DNA of 64,000 nt, taken from positions 1 to 64,000 of the forward strand of contig CAUYUJ010000864.1 of assembly GCA_963575745.1 (NCBI GenBank). The letters run 5' to 3'. Positions 63,285 to 64,000 of the stretch are shown here, in pieces. The notes under the pieces are model-generated. The model was not told the DNA's origin. It saw only the letters and a program-made list of their open reading frames with translations, and did not search any database. Position 1 is the first letter of the stretch, and the number at the start of each line of letters is the position of its first letter. This DNA comes from Prorocentrum cordatum. Taxonomy: Eukaryota > Sar > Dinophyceae > Prorocentrales > Prorocentraceae. The position numbers were made by a program, and so were the translations under genes.

Positions 63285-64000
63285 GGAGCTGAATTTGCAG
63301 TGTTGCACTTATCCGAACCGGAGAATTCGCAGATGTACCCGTGACATTTCGTCATTTCTCGCGTATCTCTGCTTGCGGTGTGATGTCACGCAGGCTACGC
63401 GTGCAAGCACATTAGTCGTTCGCTGTGAAGCAGTGCCGTGTTTGCGAGTTGAGCCTTGATTGTCTCAAAGGCCTTAACACTGGGGCAATGAATGCGTAGC
63501 TAGGTCTCCGACCAGAAAATGCCGATGCTGCTTAGAGCGTTTAAGATAGCGCCCTGCGAGCTGTGGCGGCGCTCGAGCCTTGGAGCGCGAGCATCGAGCA
63601 GCGCGAAAAGGAATGCTTGCAATTGACGAGCTCCCACTTTCCTGCAGCAGCCTGGGACCGCCTGCCGTGAGCTCCCGCGCGCTCCGTGGGTGGCAAGCGC
63701 GGCGGCGGCGCGTTCTGCTTCCCACCTGGTTCCCGGGCCCTGGAGCTGTGATCTCGACCTCGCGTTGGGTACCAGGCATGGTGCTGCCGCACTGCTGCCG
63801 ACTGCATCCAGGGGTCCTGGAGTGGTGCTGTCGCCTCAGCGTTGGCCACCCGTTGCGGCCACGTTCGCAATTCCAGTCGTAGTTCTGTCGCCGCAGCCCT
63901 GGCCGCCTCCTCGGTCCAGAATGGTGCTCCAGCCGCGTTGCCAGTCACATTCCTGGCTCAGGGCAGTGCCCCCGCTTCAGCGCCAGCCGCGCTTCCAGCT
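63285..64000. other. 3' flank of the PqiA-like gene and unassigned sequence
   Basis: No polyadenylation signal recognised. From about 63770 the sequence carries loose GTGGTGCTG/CCAGCCGCG motifs reminiscent of the direct repeats at 58639 and 59324. No gene seen up to the window edge. Confidence 0.4.

Overview
The window looks like nuclear DNA of a dinoflagellate, probably a GC-rich, repeat-heavy core dinoflagellate; I cannot name the species. The grounds are a very low gene density, large amounts of microsatellite and minisatellite DNA, many small inverted-repeat elements, a decayed PIF1/Helitron-type helicase of a sort common in these genomes, long weakly interrupted reading frames with high GC at third positions, and multi-membrane-span proteins with unusual domain combinations. 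No rRNA, tRNA, CRISPR array, plasmid or prophage feature was seen, and no spliced-leader relic was recognised.

Only two convincing protein-coding loci are present, both on the + strand. The first (33818-35875) encodes a protein with an N-terminal PDZ-like domain, a low-complexity linker and seven predicted membrane spans. Its last span resembles the C-terminal signature of gustatory-receptor-like (GRL) proteins. The second (59805-63284, two exons around a 321-bp GT-AG intron) encodes a large membrane protein: a DMT/NIPA-like N-terminal half, two PqiA-like four-helix modules and a C-terminal soluble domain. Weaker candidates are a possible exon at 11560-12198 and a small acidic, proline-rich frame at 54102-54353. 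A frame-shifted PIF1/Helitron helicase pseudogene lies at 20470-21910.

The rest is repeats that recur across the window, named here Rep-A to Rep-Q. Rep-A is a 150-210 bp terminal-inverted-repeat (TIR) element with about 18 copies in both orientations. Rep-B is a GC-rich hairpin of about 70-220 bp with 7 copies. Rep-C, D, E, J and M are further TIR elements. Rep-F is a three-locus family with a 78-90 bp tandem array, a purine tract and a conserved tail. Rep-G is a degenerate TTGGGGCC array around a conserved core, including three head-to-tail units at 55.7-58.3 kb. Rep-H is a ~140 bp repeat that punctuates the microsatellite belt at 12.6-20.2 kb. Rep-Q is a tandem pair of units that carry the same minisatellite and ends but different microsatellites (43.3-47.0 kb).

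Layout: 0-12.5 kb, TIR elements, a 64-bp tandem array and one possible exon; 12.5-20.2 kb, microsatellite belt with Rep-H; 20.5-21.9 kb, helicase pseudogene; 22.6-33.8 kb, TIR elements, Rep-F loci and a 100-N assembly gap; 33.8-35.9 kb, PDZ/7TM gene; 36-43 kb, microsatellites and unassigned sequence; 43.3-48.7 kb, Rep-Q and the third Rep-F locus; 48.7-58.3 kb, mixed repeats and Rep-G; 59.8-63.3 kb, the PqiA-like gene. The two genes have no evident functional link beyond both encoding membrane proteins. Functional and family assignments come from reading motifs by eye; no database search was run.
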